From Candidatus Aenigmatarchaeum sp. (lineage in GTDB: Archaea; Nanobdellota; Nanobdellia; Pacearchaeales; GW2011-AR1): 6,857 bases of DNA. The notes below the pieces were generated by a model. The model was not told the origin of the DNA. It searched no databases and saw only the letters and a program-made list of their open reading frames with translations. The position numbers and the translations under genes are program-made. Of the stretch, positions 6,078-6,857 are shown in pieces (the first letter of the stretch is position 1; every line of letters starts with the position of its first letter). The stretch spans positions 1-6,857 of the forward strand of contig DYHK01000033.1 of NCBI GenBank assembly GCA_020724205.1, in the 5' to 3' direction.

Positions 6078-6458
6078 GAAATTCAGCGAGGCTGAATTTA
6101 TACAGTATCTTTCACAAGTAGGGCCTGGACCATCTGGAAAAACATGGCCTAGGTGACCGCCACAACGGGCACAAGTAACTTCTACTCTATGCATTCCATG
6201 AGAGTAATCATCTACTAGTTTGATATTTTTCTTATTCTTAGGTTCTGTGAAGCTTGGCCATCCTGTTCCAGAATCAAATTTTGTATCTGAAGAGAATAAT
6301 TCGTTACCACACTGAGCACAGGTATACATTCCACTAGATTTATTATTCAATAGCTTCCCTGTGAATGGGGCTTCTGTTCCCTTATGCTTTATAATATACT
6401 CCTGTTCTCTTGTTAATTTTTTCATTTTAGTTATTGTTCTAGAAGATTTCTTTTTCAT
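6063..6458 (-). CDS. msrB: Peptide-methionine (R)-S-oxide reductase MsrB
   Basis: It reduces methionine-R-sulfoxide in proteins and so repairs oxidative damage in the cytoplasm. The 131-residue protein shows all MsrB hallmarks: [20 protein letters not shown] near the start; zinc-binding CAQC (C47/C50) and CARC (C96/C99); DSGTGWPSF at 62-70; [19 protein letters not shown] at 93-111; and catalytic C119 in RYCINSASL. The usual recycling-cysteine position in the DSGxGWPSF block is Thr, while an extra Cys (C115, PTCERYC) stands where Gly is common, so its recycling chemistry may differ. The ATG at 6458 gives an 11-residue Lys/Ser/Thr-rich extension. I prefer it because a TATTTATA box is 25-26 nt upstream. 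Met12 (6425) is where many MsrB proteins begin and is the alternative. There is no signal peptide. The gene is convergent with PCNA with zero spacing and divergent from the small regulator. Confidence 0.95.
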   Translation of the reverse strand: MKKKSSRTITKMKKLTREQEYIIKHKGTEAPFTGKLLNNKSSGMYTCAQCGNELFSSDTKFDSGTGWPSFTEPKNKKNIKLVDDYSHGMHRVEVTCARCGGHLGHVFPDGPGPTCERYCINSASLNFKKKK

Positions 6459-6479
6459 AAAGCCTCTATGAGTTAGAGA

Positions 6480-6487
6480 TATAAATA
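6480..6487 (-). promoter_or_regulatory. TATA-like box A for msrB
   Basis: TATTTATA on the minus strand (within TTATTTATATC) is centred 25-26 nt upstream of the ATG at 6458, supporting that start and a leaderless message. A GAGG also lies 4 nt before the ATG but may not be in the transcript. Confidence 0.45.
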
Positions 6488-6535
6488 AGTTATGATATTG
6501 AAAACATTTAAAAGCATCTATTAATTAACATATTA

Positions 6536-6543
6536 ATATAAAT
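6536..6543 (+). promoter_or_regulatory. TATA-like box A for the small winged-helix gene
   Basis: ATATAAAT lies about 28-29 nt before the ATG at 6568, in a very AT-rich 109-bp divergent region shared with msrB. Upstream, TTAATTAA (6521-6528) and TTAA-N4-TTAA-type inverted repeats could be operator half-sites, but such palindromes are cheap in this composition. Confidence 0.35.
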
Positions 6544-6567
6544 AGTATTATCAATATTAATAATAAT

Positions 6568-6753
6568 ATGAATATTCATAGAGATAAGCTGATTGAGTTT
6601 ATGAGGAAGAATAAGATAGTAACTAGTTCTGAGGTGGCTAAACATTTTAAGATTTCATGGAATACTGCTGACAAATATTTACTTGAGCTTGCTTTTGAGG
6701 GTAGATGTGAGAGAATAAAAAAAGAGGGAGTTAATTTATGGTTTTTAAAGTAA
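6568..6753 (+). CDS. Small winged helix-turn-helix DNA-binding protein
   Basis: This 61-residue protein is made of one HTH unit: helix 1 MNIHRDKLIEFMRKN, then VTSSEVAKHFKIS (helix 2 and turn), then the recognition helix WNTADKYLLELAFEG, then a short basic wing ERIKKEGVNLWFL. The layout matches compact archaeal winged-helix regulators of the MarR/DeoR-like superfamily; no ligand-binding or dimerisation domain is present. It is probably a DNA-binding transcription regulator. It is divergent from msrB across 109 bp and 23 bp upstream of a secreted-protein gene on the same strand, so either could be its target. That is inference from position only. The start fits the TATA-like box upstream, and the stop is TAA. 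Confidence 0.75.
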   Translation: MNIHRDKLIEFMRKNKIVTSSEVAKHFKISWNTADKYLLELAFEGRCERIKKEGVNLWFLK

Positions 6754-6776
6754 ATAATATTAGAAAAAAGAAGTCT

Positions 6777-6857
6777 ATGAATAAAAAGGCACAGGTGACT
6801 ATATTTGTAATTATTGGAATTTTAATAATAGCTGCTGTAATTCTTATTTACTTTTTA
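6777..6857 (+). CDS. Pilin-like or membrane-anchored secreted protein, N-terminus only (cut by window edge)
   Basis: Only 27 codons are visible: MNKKAQVTIF followed by a long hydrophobic stretch VIIGILIIAAVILIYFL. The KKAQ-type motif directly before a hydrophobic helix resembles an archaeal class III (prepilin-type) signal, cut between Ala and Gln, and this N-terminus is common among uncharacterised DPANN surface proteins. It could instead be a plain N-terminal membrane anchor. I chose the ATG at 6777. An upstream in-frame ATG at 6738 would overlap the winged-helix gene by 16 bp and put 13 extra residues (MVFKVNNIRKKKS) before the usual start. Close spacing suggests co-transcription with the regulator. 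The rest of the protein is outside the window. Confidence 0.7.
   Translation, partial: MNKKAQVTIFVIIGILIIAAVILIYFL

Noticed and set aside
1..6857. A DGR template repeat or reverse transcriptase inside the window
   Set aside because: No other segment resembles the GC-rich 845-940 sequence on either strand, and no open frame shows reverse transcriptase motifs.

Overview
The window looks like a piece of a DPANN archaeal chromosome, most likely Pacearchaeota/Woesearchaeota-like. It is AT-rich. It carries an archaeal PCNA and a single-chain, divergent archaeo-eukaryotic primase of the DPANN type. Its secreted proteins have short Lys-rich signal peptides, and a gene cut by the right edge starts with the MNKKAQVTIF-type N-terminus common in these lineages. 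Most starts have a TATA-like box centred about 25-26 nt upstream, which suggests leaderless transcripts. The lineage is inferred from gene families, not from a marker RNA.

Left part (1-3485, all minus strand): (i) a secreted glycoprotein-like gene (145-780) interrupted by an in-frame TAG; the same frame stays open for 48 further codons to the window edge. (ii) A 250-residue cytoplasmic protein of no recognised function (812-1564). Its last part (about 845-940) abruptly changes to 52% GC and foreign codon use and looks like the variable region of a diversity-generating retroelement (DGR) target. No template repeat or reverse transcriptase lies in this window, so it would be a remote target. 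(iii) A large, cysteine-rich, membrane-anchored surface protein (1608-3485) with alpha-toroid-like repeats, three CC-ending disulfide modules, one transmembrane helix and a Pro/Arg-rich cytoplasmic tail.

Middle (3657-6062): a replication pair reads outward from a shared AT-rich promoter region. The primase (minus) carries PriS catalytic motifs, two zinc ribbons and a PriL-C-terminal-like domain that has lost the iron-sulfur cysteines. PCNA (plus) is the sliding clamp.

Right part (6063-6857): MsrB methionine sulfoxide reductase (minus) abuts PCNA stop to stop with no gap. After a 109-bp divergent promoter region come a small winged-helix regulator (plus) and the first 27 codons of a pilin-like or membrane-anchored secreted protein. 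No rRNA, tRNA, CRISPR array, insertion sequence or integrase was seen. The two most notable points are the candidate DGR variable region and the in-frame amber codon.
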